Both the position numbers and the translations under genes were made by a program. A stretch of 64,000 nt of DNA from NCBI RefSeq assembly GCF_000585215.1, contig NZ_AONC01000029.1:1-64000 (forward strand), read 5' to 3'. The notes under the pieces are model-generated. The model was not told where the DNA came from, did not search any database, and worked only from the letters and a program-made list of their open reading frames with translations. The DNA is from Imhoffiella purpurea. GTDB lineage: Bacteria; Pseudomonadota; Gammaproteobacteria; Chromatiales; Chromatiaceae. Below are positions 55,866-64,000 of this stretch, piece by piece. Position 1 is the stretch's first letter. The number at the start of each line of letters is the position of its first letter.

Positions 55866-58463
55866 ATGACCAAGGATCTCTCCCAGCACACGCCCATGAT
55901 GCAGCAGTATCTGCGCATCAAGGCAGACTACCCGAACATGCTGCTCTTCTATCGGATGGGGGACTTCTACGAGCTCTTCTTCGAGGACGCCGAGCGCGCC
56001 GCGCGGCTGCTGGACATCACCCTGACCAAACGCGGCCAGTCGGCCGGCCGCCCCATTCCCATGGCCGGCGTCCCCTATCACGCCGCCGAGAGCTATCTGG
56101 CCAAGCTGGTGCGCCAAGGGGTTTCGGTCGCCATCTGCGAGCAGATCGGAGATCCGGCCGCGAGCAAGGGTCCGGTGGAACGCAAGGTGGCCCGCATCGT
56201 CACCCCCGGAACCCTCACCGACGAGGCCCTGCTGGACGAACGGCGCGAGAATCTGCTGACCGCCATCGCCGAGTCTAAGGACGGATACGGGCTGGCCGTG
56301 CTGGAGCTCTCCAGCGGCCGTTTCTCGGTTCTGGAGGTGACGAGCCGCGAGGCCCTGGCGAGCGAGCTCGAACGCCTCAAGCCGGCCGAGATCCTGGTCG
56401 AGGAGGACAGCCGGCTGCCCCTGGATCTGCGTCTGGAGCACGGGGTCACCCGCCGCCCGGCCTGGCACTTCGACGCCGACTCGGCCCAGCAGGCGCTCTG
56501 CGAGCAGTTCGGGACCCGCGACCTGAGCGGATACGGCTGTGCCGATCTGCGCCTTGCGGTCGGCGCGGCCGGCTGTCTGCTGCAGTACGTGCGCGACACC
56601 CAGTTCGCCGCCCTGCCGCACATCCGCGGTCTCGGCACCGAACAGCACGACGAGGCGCTCATCCTCGACGCCGCGACCCGCCGCAACCTGGAGCTGACCG
56701 AGAGCCTGACCGGACGCCCCGAGCACACGCTCGCCGGCATCCTCGACCGCACCGCCACCGCCATGGGCAGCCGGCTGCTGCGGCGCTGGCTCAACCGTCC
56801 GCTGCGCGATCCGCACTCGGTGCGCGAACGCCACGCGGCCATCCGCACCCTGACCGACCAGGGGCGCATCGCCCCCGTGCGGGAACACCTGGCCGAGATC
56901 GGCGATCTGGAGCGCATCCTCGCCCGCGTCGCGCTGGGATCGGCGCGGCCGCGCGACCTGGCCGTACTGCGCGACTCGCTCGCGGTGCTTCCCGCGCTGC
57001 GCGGGCGGATCGCCGAGCTCGACGATCCGCTGCTGGCGCGCCTGGAGACCGAGATCGGCGAGCATCCCGAGACCCTGGACCTGCTGACCCGCGCCATCCT
57101 CCCGCAGCCCCCGGTCCTGATCCGCGACGGCGGCGTCATCGCCCCCGGATACGACCCGGAACTGGACGAGCTGCGCGACCTCTCGAACAACGCCGACCGC
57201 TTCCTGATCGACCTGGAGACGCGCGAACGCGCGCGCACCGGCATCCAGGGACTCAAGGTCGGCTACAACCGGGTGCACGGCTACTACATCGAGCTCGGCC
57301 GCACCCAGGCCGATCAGGTCCCCGCCGAGTACGTCCGACGCCAGACCCTCAAGGGCGCGGAGCGTTACATCACGCCCGAACTCAAACGCTTCGAGGACCA
57401 GGTGCTGAGCAGCCGCGAGCGGGCACTGGCGCGCGAGAAGGCGCTCTACGAGGCACTGCTCGGCCGCCTGACCGAGCGGCTGGCCCAGCTGCAGACGAGC
57501 GCCGCCGGGATCGCCGCGCTCGACGCCGTCGCCAACCTGGCCGAGCGCGCCGAGTCGCTGAACTGGTCCTGCCCGACGCTGACCGAAGAGACGCGCATCG
57601 AGATCCGCGAGGGCCGGCATCCGGTCGTCGAGCGGGTGATCGACACGCCCTTCGTCGCCAACGATCTGCTCATGGACACCGAACGCCGCATGCTGGTCAT
57701 CACCGGCCCCAACATGGGCGGCAAGTCGACCTATATGCGCCAGAACGCGCTCATCGTGCTGCTCGCCCATGCCGGAAGCTATGTCCCGGCCACATCGGCG
57801 ACCATCGGACCCGTGGACCGCATCTTCTCGCGCATCGGTGCCTCCGACGACCTGGCCGGGGGGCGCTCGACCTTCATGGTCGAGATGGAGGAGACCGCCA
57901 ACATCCTCAACAACGCCACCGAGCGCAGCCTGGTGCTGATGGACGAGGTGGGCCGCGGCACCAGCACCTTCGACGGGCTCTCGCTGGCCTGGTCCTGCAG
58001 CGTGGAGCTGGCGACCCGGATCGGCGCCTACAGCCTGTTCGCGACCCACTACTTCGAGCTGACGACCCTGCCCGACGAACATCCGGGGATCGTCAACGTC
58101 CATCTGGACGCGGTCGAGCACGGCAGCTCCATCGTCTTCATGCACGCATTGCGCGAGGGGCCCGCCAACCAGAGCTACGGACTGGCGGTCGCGGCGCTGG
58201 CCGGCGTTCCCGCCGAGGTGATCCAGCGCGCCCGGAACCGTCTGCGCGAGCTGGAGGATTCGGCCCATCGTCACGCCGAACGCGAGGCGGTCCAGCTGTC
58301 GCTGTTTCCGCCCTACCCTGAGCCCGAACCGGCCCCGGAACCGCCGGTCTGCGATGCGCTGCGCGAGCTGGACCCGGACGGCATGACGCCGCGCCAGGCG
58401 CTGGAGCAGCTGTATCGGTTGAAGGGGATGGTGGACGAGACCGACGAGAGCCGCCAGTCGTAG
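55866..58463 (+). CDS. mutS: DNA mismatch repair protein MutS
   Basis: 865 residues, full length. The mismatch-binding motif F34-x-E36 is in [11 protein letters not shown]; Walker [10 protein letters not shown] has K620; the signature ends in the [16 protein letters not shown] and ATHYFELT segments. The C-terminal tail with [12 protein letters not shown] leads to the tetramerisation helix ([12 protein letters not shown]). An intact gene argues against a hypermutator background for the lesions seen elsewhere in the window. Confidence 0.97.
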   Translation: MTKDLSQHTPMMQQYLRIKADYPNMLLFYRMGDFYELFFEDAERAARLLDITLTKRGQSAGRPIPMAGVPYHAAESYLAKLVRQGVSVAICEQIGDPAASKGPVERKVARIVTPGTLTDEALLDERRENLLTAIAESKDGYGLAVLELSSGRFSVLEVTSREALASELERLKPAEILVEEDSRLPLDLRLEHGVTRRPAWHFDADSAQQALCEQFGTRDLSGYGCADLRLAVGAAGCLLQYVRDTQFAALPHIRGLGTEQHDEALILDAATRRNLELTESLTGRPEHTLAGILDRTATAMGSRLLRRWLNRPLRDPHSVRERHAAIRTLTDQGRIAPVREHLAEIGDLERILARVALGSARPRDLAVLRDSLAVLPALRGRIAELDDPLLARLETEIGEHPETLDLLTRAILPQPPVLIRDGGVIAPGYDPELDELRDLSNNADRFLIDLETRERARTGIQGLKVGYNRVHGYYIELGRTQADQVPAEYVRRQTLKGAERYITPELKRFEDQVLSSRERALAREKALYEALLGRLTERLAQLQTSAAGIAALDAVANLAERAESLNWSCPTLTEETRIEIREGRHPVVERVIDTPFVANDLLMDTERRMLVITGPNMGGKSTYMRQNALIVLLAHAGSYVPATSATIGPVDRIFSRIGASDDLAGGRSTFMVEMEETANILNNATERSLVLMDEVGRGTSTFDGLSLAWSCSVELATRIGAYSLFATHYFELTTLPDEHPGIVNVHLDAVEHGSSIVFMHALREGPANQSYGLAVAALAGVPAEVIQRARNRLRELEDSAHRHAEREAVQLSLFPPYPEPEPAPEPPVCDALRELDPDGMTPRQALEQLYRLKGMVDETDESRQS

Positions 58464-58520
58464 GATAGGGGTCGACCGCCTTCTGCAAATCGCCTCGGTC
58501 GCTGGCGGCCGAAAACCGGA

Positions 58521-59300
58521 TCAGTCGACACGCTCGCCGACCTTGACCAGGGCAAGCGTGATGTTGTCGGTTCCGCCGCGCTCGTTGGCCAATCGAACGA
58601 GGGCATCGGCCGCGGACTCGAGCGAGTTCTCGCCCACCGCCAGGAGGATCTGGCGCATCCACTCCTCGGGAACCATGCCGGTCAGACCGTCGGTGCAGAA
58701 GACGAAGAGGTCGCCCTCCCGGATCTCGACCAGATCGGAGGAGACACCCACTCCCGGCGCCGAGCCGAGCGCCCGGGTCAGGATGTTCTCCCCGATCCCG
58801 TAGCGGCGCGCGTCCTCGCGCGAGGTGAAGAAGCCCTGATCCACGACCTCCTGGATGAAGGAATGATCGCGCGAGAGCTGGACGAGCTCGGAATCGCTCA
58901 GTCGGTAGATGCGCGAATCGCCGACATGGGCGTAGGCCATCCAGTCCCAGCCGAACGATCCCACCACCACTGTGGTACCCATCCCGGTGCAGTCCATGCT
59001 CTGCTTGCTGTGGCGCCAGATGCTGATATTGGCCTCTTCCACGGCGGCCTCGACATAGAGACGGGCCTTTTCGGGATCGGAGCGCGGCGTCGCGAGACGC
59101 CCGAAGCGCTCCGAGATGGTCTCGGTCGCCAGATGGCTGGCCACGTCACCGGCGCTGGCGCCGCCGACACCGTCGGCGACGATCACCAGCCCCAGGTCGG
59201 GATGAACGGCGACCGCATCCTCGTTACGCTGACGGACCCGCCCCTTGTCCGTTCGCCAGGCGAACTCCAATCGGAAGGCACTGATGGGACGACGCTCCAT
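58521..59300 (-). CDS. PP2C-family serine/threonine phosphatase (Stp1-like)
   Basis: 259 residues from the ATG at 59300. Metal-binding PPM motifs: RQRNEDAVAV, VIVADGVGG, GTTVVVG, GDSRIYRL and GTDNITLALV. Dephosphorylates Ser/Thr-phosphorylated proteins, usually paired with a Hanks-type kinase or a type VI secretion/FHA locus; no kinase is adjacent. Convergent with mutS, 57 bases apart. Confidence 0.88.
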   Translation of the reverse strand: MERRPISAFRLEFAWRTDKGRVRQRNEDAVAVHPDLGLVIVADGVGGASAGDVASHLATETISERFGRLATPRSDPEKARLYVEAAVEEANISIWRHSKQSMDCTGMGTTVVVGSFGWDWMAYAHVGDSRIYRLSDSELVQLSRDHSFIQEVVDQGFFTSREDARRYGIGENILTRALGSAPGVGVSSDLVEIREGDLFVFCTDGLTGMVPEEWMRQILLAVGENSLESAADALVRLANERGGTDNITLALVKVGERVD

Positions 59301-59344
59301 GGATCTCGATTCTCGAGGCAAGTCGATAGGGCCCGTCAGATCGC

Positions 59345-60088
59345 TCAGCTCCCGCTGCTGCCGTCGAGCTCGGCCGCGAGACGCTTGGGCGGGACATAGC
59401 CGGGAATCAGCTGACCGTCCTCGGTCAGAATGGCCGGCGTGCCGCGCAGCCCGAGGTCACGCCCGAGCGCCATGTGGGCATCGACCGGATTGTCGCAGGT
59501 CTTGGCAGGGATCTGCTCGCCGGACTTGGCCTTGGTCATGGCCGCACGACGGGCATCGGCATCCCCGGCACACCAGACCGAGACCGCCTCGTCATAGGCG
59601 GGGCTGTCCTTGCCTGCGCGCGGGAAGAAGAGATAGCGCACGCGGATGCCTTCCTTCTCGTAGTCGGCGATCTGATTGTGCAGCTTGCGGCAATAGCCGC
59701 ACTCGATATCGGTGAAGACGGTGACCGTATGCTTGGCCTCCGGAGATCCGAAAATCACCATCCGATCCTCCCCGATTTCGTCGACCAGCTTCTTGCGCAC
59801 GGCGGCCAGACGCTGCTCCGTCAGATCCGTCGGTACTGGCTGGGTCGTGATGTCGACGATGCGGCCGTTGATGTAATAGCGACCGTCTCCGGTGACGTAC
59901 ATGAGTTCGTTGCCGGCCATCACCTCGTAGAGTCCCTTGACCGGGGACGGCTGGATGTTGGTGATCTCGACCTCCGGAATCACCTTCTTCAGCGAGGCTC
60001 GAATATCGTCTTCCGGCGAAGCGACGGCGAGCGAGGAAACCAGGGCCAGCGAGCCGGCCAACAACGCGAAATCACCAAATCTGATCAT
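59345..60088 (-). CDS. dsbC: Thiol:disulfide isomerase DsbC
   Basis: Periplasmic disulfide isomerase. 247 residues from ATG 60088 with signal peptide ending AVA near residue 23, the N-terminal dimerisation domain (SPVKGLYEVMAGNELMYVTGDGRYYINGRI) and the thioredoxin domain with C130-G-Y-C133. The cis-Pro loop LRGTPAI is present. Upstream of the phosphatase gene on the same strand. Confidence 0.93.
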   Translation of the reverse strand: MIRFGDFALLAGSLALVSSLAVASPEDDIRASLKKVIPEVEITNIQPSPVKGLYEVMAGNELMYVTGDGRYYINGRIVDITTQPVPTDLTEQRLAAVRKKLVDEIGEDRMVIFGSPEAKHTVTVFTDIECGYCRKLHNQIADYEKEGIRVRYLFFPRAGKDSPAYDEAVSVWCAGDADARRAAMTKAKSGEQIPAKTCDNPVDAHMALGRDLGLRGTPAILTEDGQLIPGYVPPKRLAAELDGSSGS

Positions 60089-60121
60089 GGGCAAGGAGTC
60101 TCTAATGGATTCAGAAAGCTT

Positions 60122-60604
60122 TCAGTCTCTGAAGTTGTTGAATTGTATCGGCAGTCCCCAATCCTGCCCGCGCAGGTGCGCGATCGCCTCCTGAAGGTCG
60201 TCGCGCTTCTTGCCGGTGACCCTGAGCTGGTCCCCCTGGATCTGTGCCTGGACCTTGAGCTTGCTGGCCTTGATCGCCTTGACCATCTTCTTGGCCGTGT
60301 CCGAATCGATCCCCTGCTTGAGATGGATCTCCTGGCGGGCGGCGTTGAGCGTCGATACCGGATCCTTGGGATCCAGACTGTCGATGTCGACCTTACGCTT
60401 GACCATTTTCTGGCGCAGGATATCCATCATCTGCTGAAGGTGGAACTCCTGCTCGCCGGTCATGAGGATCTTGTCGTCGGTCAGCTCGAAGCTGGCGTCG
60501 ACACCCTTGAAGTCGAAGCGTGTGCCGATTTCGCGATTGGCCTGATCGACCGCGTTGCGGACCTCCTGAAGGTCGATTTCAGAGACGATGTCGAAAGAGG
60601 GCAT
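60122..60604 (-). CDS. YajQ-family nucleotide-binding protein
   Basis: 160 residues beginning [26 protein letters not shown], the UPF0234/YajQ signature, with two ferredoxin-like halves and the ending [11 protein letters not shown]. Members bind cyclic di-GMP or RNA and modulate transcription factors in Xanthomonas. Well conserved and probably monocistronic with dsbC downstream. Confidence 0.95.
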   Translation of the reverse strand: MPSFDIVSEIDLQEVRNAVDQANREIGTRFDFKGVDASFELTDDKILMTGEQEFHLQQMMDILRQKMVKRKVDIDSLDPKDPVSTLNAARQEIHLKQGIDSDTAKKMVKAIKASKLKVQAQIQGDQLRVTGKKRDDLQEAIAHLRGQDWGLPIQFNNFRD

Positions 60605-60707
60605 GAAATGAATGTCTCGCTGTAACGCCGAAAGCGGTTAACTATAACGCGTTCGCAACCGCGATGCGCCCGCAACCTGCCGCCCCGGCCTGACCGACGC
60701 AGCGTGC

Positions 60708-61607
60708 TCAGCCTCTCGGATGATGACGCGCATGCAACTGCTTCAGCCGCTCACGCGCGACATGGGTATAGATCTGCGTGGTTGAAAGGTCGCTGTGGCC
60801 CAACAGCATCTGGACGACGCGCAGATCCGCACCGTGATTGAGCAGATGGGTGGCGAAGGCATGACGCAGCGTGTGCGGGGACAGCGGCTTCACCACGCCC
60901 GCCTGGATCGCATAGCGCTTGATCAGCAGCCAGAACGTCTGGCGCGTCATGCAATCGCTGCGAGCGGTCGGGAACAGATAGTCGCTGACCCGACCGCCGA
61001 GCAGATCCATGCGCGGCCCCTGGACATAGCCCTTCAGCCAGGCGCAGGCCTCCTCCCCCAGGGGGACCAGCCGTTCCTTGCCGCCCTTGCCCATGATGCG
61101 CACTACGCCCTGGGTCAGGCTCACCTGACTCGGGGTCAGGGTGACCAGCTCGGTGACGCGCAGACCGCTCGCATAGAGCACCTCCAGCATGGTGCGGTCG
61201 CGATGTCCGCGGGGATCCTGGGTGTCGGGCGCGCCGAGCAGGGCCTCGACCTCGGACTCGCTGAGGCTCTTTGGCAGCGGCCGGCCCAGCTTGGGCGAAT
61301 CCACCCGCGCGCTCGGATCCTCGGCGATCAGACCCGTACGCAGCAGATGCTGATAGAACTGCCGGAGACAGGACAGCAGACGCGCCGTCGAGCGCGGCTT
61401 GCGTCCCTGGTCGGCGAGCAGGGTCAGATACCCCAGCAGATCCTCCCGCTGCGCCTGGGCCAGATCGCGCCCGCGCTCGCGCGCGACCCAGAGCGCGAAG
61501 GCCCGCAGGTCGGACTGGTAGGCCGACAGGGTGTTCCGGCTCAGTCCGCGCTCCATCCAGAGGGCGTCGGCGAATCCTTCGATGATCGCGCGATCGTCCG
61601 CCGCCAT
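60708..61607 (-). CDS. xerD: Tyrosine recombinase XerD
   Basis: Resolves chromosome dimers at dif with XerC. 299 residues from the ATG at 61607. N-terminal SAM-like core-binding domain (GFADALWMERGLSRNTLSAYQSDLRAF), then catalytic residues R150, K174, H245, R248, H271 and nucleophile Y280 (TTQIYTHV). The length and ending ERLKQLHARHHPRG are those of XerD rather than XerC. Its start overlaps the ogt stop by one base. Confidence 0.93.
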   Translation of the reverse strand: MAADDRAIIEGFADALWMERGLSRNTLSAYQSDLRAFALWVARERGRDLAQAQREDLLGYLTLLADQGRKPRSTARLLSCLRQFYQHLLRTGLIAEDPSARVDSPKLGRPLPKSLSESEVEALLGAPDTQDPRGHRDRTMLEVLYASGLRVTELVTLTPSQVSLTQGVVRIMGKGGKERLVPLGEEACAWLKGYVQGPRMDLLGGRVSDYLFPTARSDCMTRQTFWLLIKRYAIQAGVVKPLSPHTLRHAFATHLLNHGADLRVVQMLLGHSDLSTTQIYTHVARERLKQLHARHHPRG

Positions 61608-62098
61608 CAGCCCTTCCCGTCTCCCTGTAGATCGATCCCCTCGTGCCTCAGCAGCCAGCGTTTCACGCCCAGCCGGCGTCCGCTCGTATCGCCGGCGAAG
61701 CCACCCAGACCCTGACGGGCCACGACCCGATGACAGGGAACGACGATGAGACAGGGATTGGCGCGACAGGCCTGACCGACCGCGCGCGCCGCACTGCCGA
61801 GCGCGAGCGCCAGTTCGCCGTAGGTCCTGGTCTGGCCGGCGGGAATGCCGCGCAGGAGCGACCAGACCCGGCGTTGATAGTCCGTGCCCGAGAGCTCGAG
61901 CGAAAGATCGAAAGGGACCTCCGGGCTGGCGAAATAATCCCTCAGCGGCCCGGCGATGAACTCCGGCACAGGCGAGGAGGCGGACGCGGCCTCCATCCGC
62001 CCGCGCTCGTTCGGTTCCAGATCGATTCCGGTCAGGGTCCGATCCCGCCAATGGATTAGGATGGTGCCGATCGGGGTGTCTAAAAGATTGGATGGCAT
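61607..62098 (-). CDS. ogt: Methylated-DNA-protein-cysteine methyltransferase
   Basis: Direct-reversal repair of O6-alkylguanine. 163 residues from the ATG at 62098, with the acceptor cysteine C122 in VPCHRVV, preceded by YQRRVWSLLRGIPAGQTRTYGELA (helix-turn-helix recognition helix region). Pairing with xerD by a TGATG overlap implies one transcript. The frame is open upstream to 62212 but has no similarity there. Confidence 0.92.
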   Translation of the reverse strand: MPSNLLDTPIGTILIHWRDRTLTGIDLEPNERGRMEAASASSPVPEFIAGPLRDYFASPEVPFDLSLELSGTDYQRRVWSLLRGIPAGQTRTYGELALALGSAARAVGQACRANPCLIVVPCHRVVARQGLGGFAGDTSGRRLGVKRWLLRHEGIDLQGDGKG

Positions 62099-62547
62099 CG
62101 AACCTCTCCCTCGCAGCAGAGTGGGCGCACGCATGGGCCGCGATCGCCGAAATCGCATCGATCCGGCTATTTCGAGACGATTATAAGCCTTGCCGCAGCC
62201 TTCAAAACCCATCGGATGCCGAGCACAAACCTGTGGATAAGTCTGTGAGTGATTCGCAAGCGAGGCATGAAGGATCGAATCGCGAGGATTTCATGGGGAC
62301 CGAGACAGAGCATTGATGACCGGCACGAATATCTTCTATTACAGAGAGTTAAGTCAAAAAACAGGCATTCGGAAAGCCGAGGGTTTTGGCTCGTAAGACG
62401 CGAACACGTCAGTCGCGGCAAGATGTGCACAACACTGCCGCCCATTCGCTCGTCAAGCGGATCCGCCGGGGATAGCCGGTCTCCGCTTCCGCTATACTCG
62501 CCCGCCAGCGATCGAGTACCAAAGAACGATAGAAGGCAACGAACGAG
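62099..62547. other. Divergent intergenic region ogt / ycgN
   Basis: 449 bases without a supported gene, AT-richer than the surroundings between 62300 and 62420. Contains one perfect 9-mer TGTGGATAA (62232-62240, a DnaA-box sequence) but no cluster of such boxes, so no origin is claimed. TATACT near 62503 may be part of the ycgN promoter. No RNA gene recognised. Confidence 0.5.
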
Positions 62548-62982
62548 ATGAGCGAAGAATTCTGGGAAACGACACCACTGGCATCCATGACGGCCGAGCA
62601 GTGGGAGTCGCTCTGCGACGGTTGCGGCAAGTGCTGCCTCGAAAAATTCGAGGACGAGGAGACGGGCCGCATCGTCTACTCCCGCATCGCCTGCGCCCTG
62701 CTGGATCTCGACAGCTGCCGCTGCAAGGATTACGAGGACCGCGCCCGGCGGATGCATGACTGCGTGACCCTGGTTCCGGACGTTCTGCAGACCCCGTCCT
62801 GGCTGCCCGAGACCTGCGCCTATCGGCGTCTCGCCGAGGGGAAGGCGCTCCCGGACTGGCATCCGCTGCTCACAGGAGATCCACAGTCCGTCTTCGAGGC
62901 CGGCCAGAGCGTGCGCGGACGCGCGATCGGACCTGAATCGGGCGAGAATCCCCTGATGAATCTGATCGACTGGGTCCGGTAA
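62548..62982 (+). CDS. YcgN-family cysteine-cluster protein (UPF0260)
   Basis: 144 residues with the putative zinc or Fe-S cysteine cluster CDGCGKCCLEKFEDEETG near the N-terminus, further cysteines in the SCRCKDYEDRARRMHDCV region, and the ending ENPLMNLIDWVR typical of the family. Function unknown. Convergent with the U32-family gene, 14 bases apart. Confidence 0.92.
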   Translation: MSEEFWETTPLASMTAEQWESLCDGCGKCCLEKFEDEETGRIVYSRIACALLDLDSCRCKDYEDRARRMHDCVTLVPDVLQTPSWLPETCAYRRLAEGKALPDWHPLLTGDPQSVFEAGQSVRGRAIGPESGENPLMNLIDWVR

Positions 62983-62996
62983 GACCCGGATCGGGC

Positions 62997-64000
62997 TCAG
63001 AGTACGCGCGCGAGCAACCCCATCGCGTCCGCTTGCGCCGGCAGCGGAATCCGCACCCGCCAGCCGGCACCGGGCGCGACCTCCAGGTCGCCCCCGTCCA
63101 GGTCGCGCATGCGCTCGAGCCGGAAGACGCGATTGCCCGCGGGCGCCATGATCTCGAGCTCGTCGCCCACGGCGAAGCGGTTCTTGACCTCGATCTCGGC
63201 CCATTCGCCGTCGCCCCCGATCAGGTCGCCGACGAAGAGCCGGCGCTGATTGCGCGAGGCGCCGTCGACATAGTTCTGCAGATCCATGGCGGCGGCATGC
63301 CGGCGGTAGAAGCCCTCGGTGTAGCCGCGGTTGGCGAGCCCTTCGAGATCCCGGATCAGCTCGGGCCGGAAGGACCGGCCGGCGAGCGCGTCCTCGATGG
63401 CCGCGCGATAGACCTGGGCGGTCCGGGCTGCATAGTAGTGCGACTTGGTCCGGCCCTCGATCTTGAGACAGTCGATACCCATGGCGACCAGGCGTCCGAC
63501 GTGGGCGACCGCCTGCAGGTCGCGCGAGTTCATGATATAGGTGCCGTTCTCGTCCTCGAACACCGGCAGGTACTCGCCGGGACGTTTGGCCTCCTCCAGC
63601 AGATAGACCTCGTCAGCGGCCGGATGACGCCCGGAACCGGAGTCGCCGGACACGGGCGCGGCGCCGGCCAGACGGTAGTCCCAGCGGCAGGCGTTGGTGC
63701 AGGACCCCTGGTTGGCGTCGCGGTGGTTGAAATACCCGGAGAGCAGACAGCGCCCCGAATAGGCGACGCAGAGCGCGCCATGGACGAAGACCTCCAGCTC
63801 CATGTCCGGACAGGCGTCGCGGATCTGATCGATCTCGTCGAGCGAGAGCTCGCGCGAGAGGATGACCCGGCTCAGTCCCTGCCGCTCCCAGAAACGGACC
63901 GAGGCGGCATTGACCGTGTTGGCCTGGACCGAGAGATGGATCGCCATCTCGGGCCAGCGCTCGCGTACCAGCAGGATGAGCCCGGGGTCGGCCATGATGA
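62997..64000 (-). CDS. trhP: U32-family peptidase-like protein TrhP/YegQ, partial (5' end beyond window)
   Basis: At least 333 residues; the 5' part lies outside the window. The U32 signature is present: ELEVFVHGALCVAYSGRCLLSGYFNHRDANQGSCTNACRWDY, containing the Fe-S/active Cys residues, then LKIEGRTKSHYYAARTAQVYR and a C-terminal beta domain. In E. coli YegQ (TrhP) works in tRNA uridine-34 hydroxylation. The reading frame has no stop up to the window edge. Confidence 0.9.
   Translation of the reverse strand, partial: IMADPGLILLVRERWPEMAIHLSVQANTVNAASVRFWERQGLSRVILSRELSLDEIDQIRDACPDMELEVFVHGALCVAYSGRCLLSGYFNHRDANQGSCTNACRWDYRLAGAAPVSGDSGSGRHPAADEVYLLEEAKRPGEYLPVFEDENGTYIMNSRDLQAVAHVGRLVAMGIDCLKIEGRTKSHYYAARTAQVYRAAIEDALAGRSFRPELIRDLEGLANRGYTEGFYRRHAAAMDLQNYVDGASRNQRRLFVGDLIGGDGEWAEIEVKNRFAVGDELEIMAPAGNRVFRLERMRDLDGGDLEVAPGAGWRVRIPLPAQADAMGLLARVL

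Noticed and set aside
62232-62240. Perfect DnaA-box 9-mer TGTGGATAA
   Set aside because: Single site with no neighbouring boxes, no AT-rich unwinding element with 13-mers and no dnaA/dnaN; expected by chance.
62350-62400. Possible small-RNA terminator on the minus strand (GGC...GCC followed by T6)
   Set aside because: Stem is only three base pairs with a nine-base loop; not credible as a terminator.

Overview
The window is a contiguous, GC-rich (roughly two thirds GC by eye) chromosomal segment from a gammaproteobacterium. The gene complement (split bioBFHCD operon, NikKMLQO nickel importer with NikR, RdgC, YoaA/DinG helicase, PBP1b with a partner lipoprotein, YajQ, YcgN, VPLPA-CTERM protein, alpha-E/ATP-grasp cluster) fits the Chromatiales, probably a purple sulfur bacterium. 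That placement is inferred from gene content, because no rRNA or photosynthesis gene is present. No rRNA or tRNA gene was recognised.

Layout. 0.1-4.9 kb: biotin operon bioB-bioF-bioH-bioC-bioD, led by a BirA-type operator laid over a sigma-70 promoter. 5-10.2 kb: envelope and housekeeping genes (PBP4-type carboxypeptidase, PDZ-less HtrA-like lipoprotein, FKBP isomerase, SPOR protein) and a decayed short-chain dehydrogenase remnant. 10.2-18.1 kb: nickel ECF importer nikK-M-L-Q-O behind a NikR-type operator, with nikR itself at 17.6 kb. Between them on the minus strand lies a tight HerA ATPase / membrane-anchored protein / secreted trypsin-like protease operon. 18-21.4 kb: transglutaminase-like, alpha-E and ATP-grasp trio. 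21.8-25.2 kb: metal-uptake island with hemP, an LbtU-type porin and an orphan ZnuA behind a Zur-type box. 25-28.9 kb: sugar kinase and two UDP-sugar enzymes.

29-38.4 kb: a type I-C CRISPR-Cas locus, cas3-cas5c-cas8c(with internal cas11c)-cas7c-cas4-cas1-cas2, with a three-spacer array. It is unusual in three ways. cas7c is frameshifted by an 8-bp tandem duplication. A HicAB toxin-antitoxin pair sits antisense between the effector and adaptation genes. The distal array edge abuts a truncated reading frame. Interference is therefore predicted to be broken or phase-switched while adaptation genes look intact.

38.6-49.1 kb: rdgC, a CNNM/CorC protein, radA, SRPBCC, J-domain protein, yoaA, a TPR lipoprotein resembling the PBP1b activator LpoP, and mrcB. 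Two facing heptanucleotide arrays lie between the CorC-type gene and radA. 49.1-50.5 kb: a low-GC insert with a VPLPA-CTERM protein followed by a 133-bp MITE-like element. 50.5-64 kb: ABC-2 exporter, TSUP permease, DUF2238 and OmpA proteins, mutS, PP2C phosphatase, dsbC, yajQ, xerD, ogt, ycgN and the 3' part of a U32 peptidase-family gene that runs off the window.
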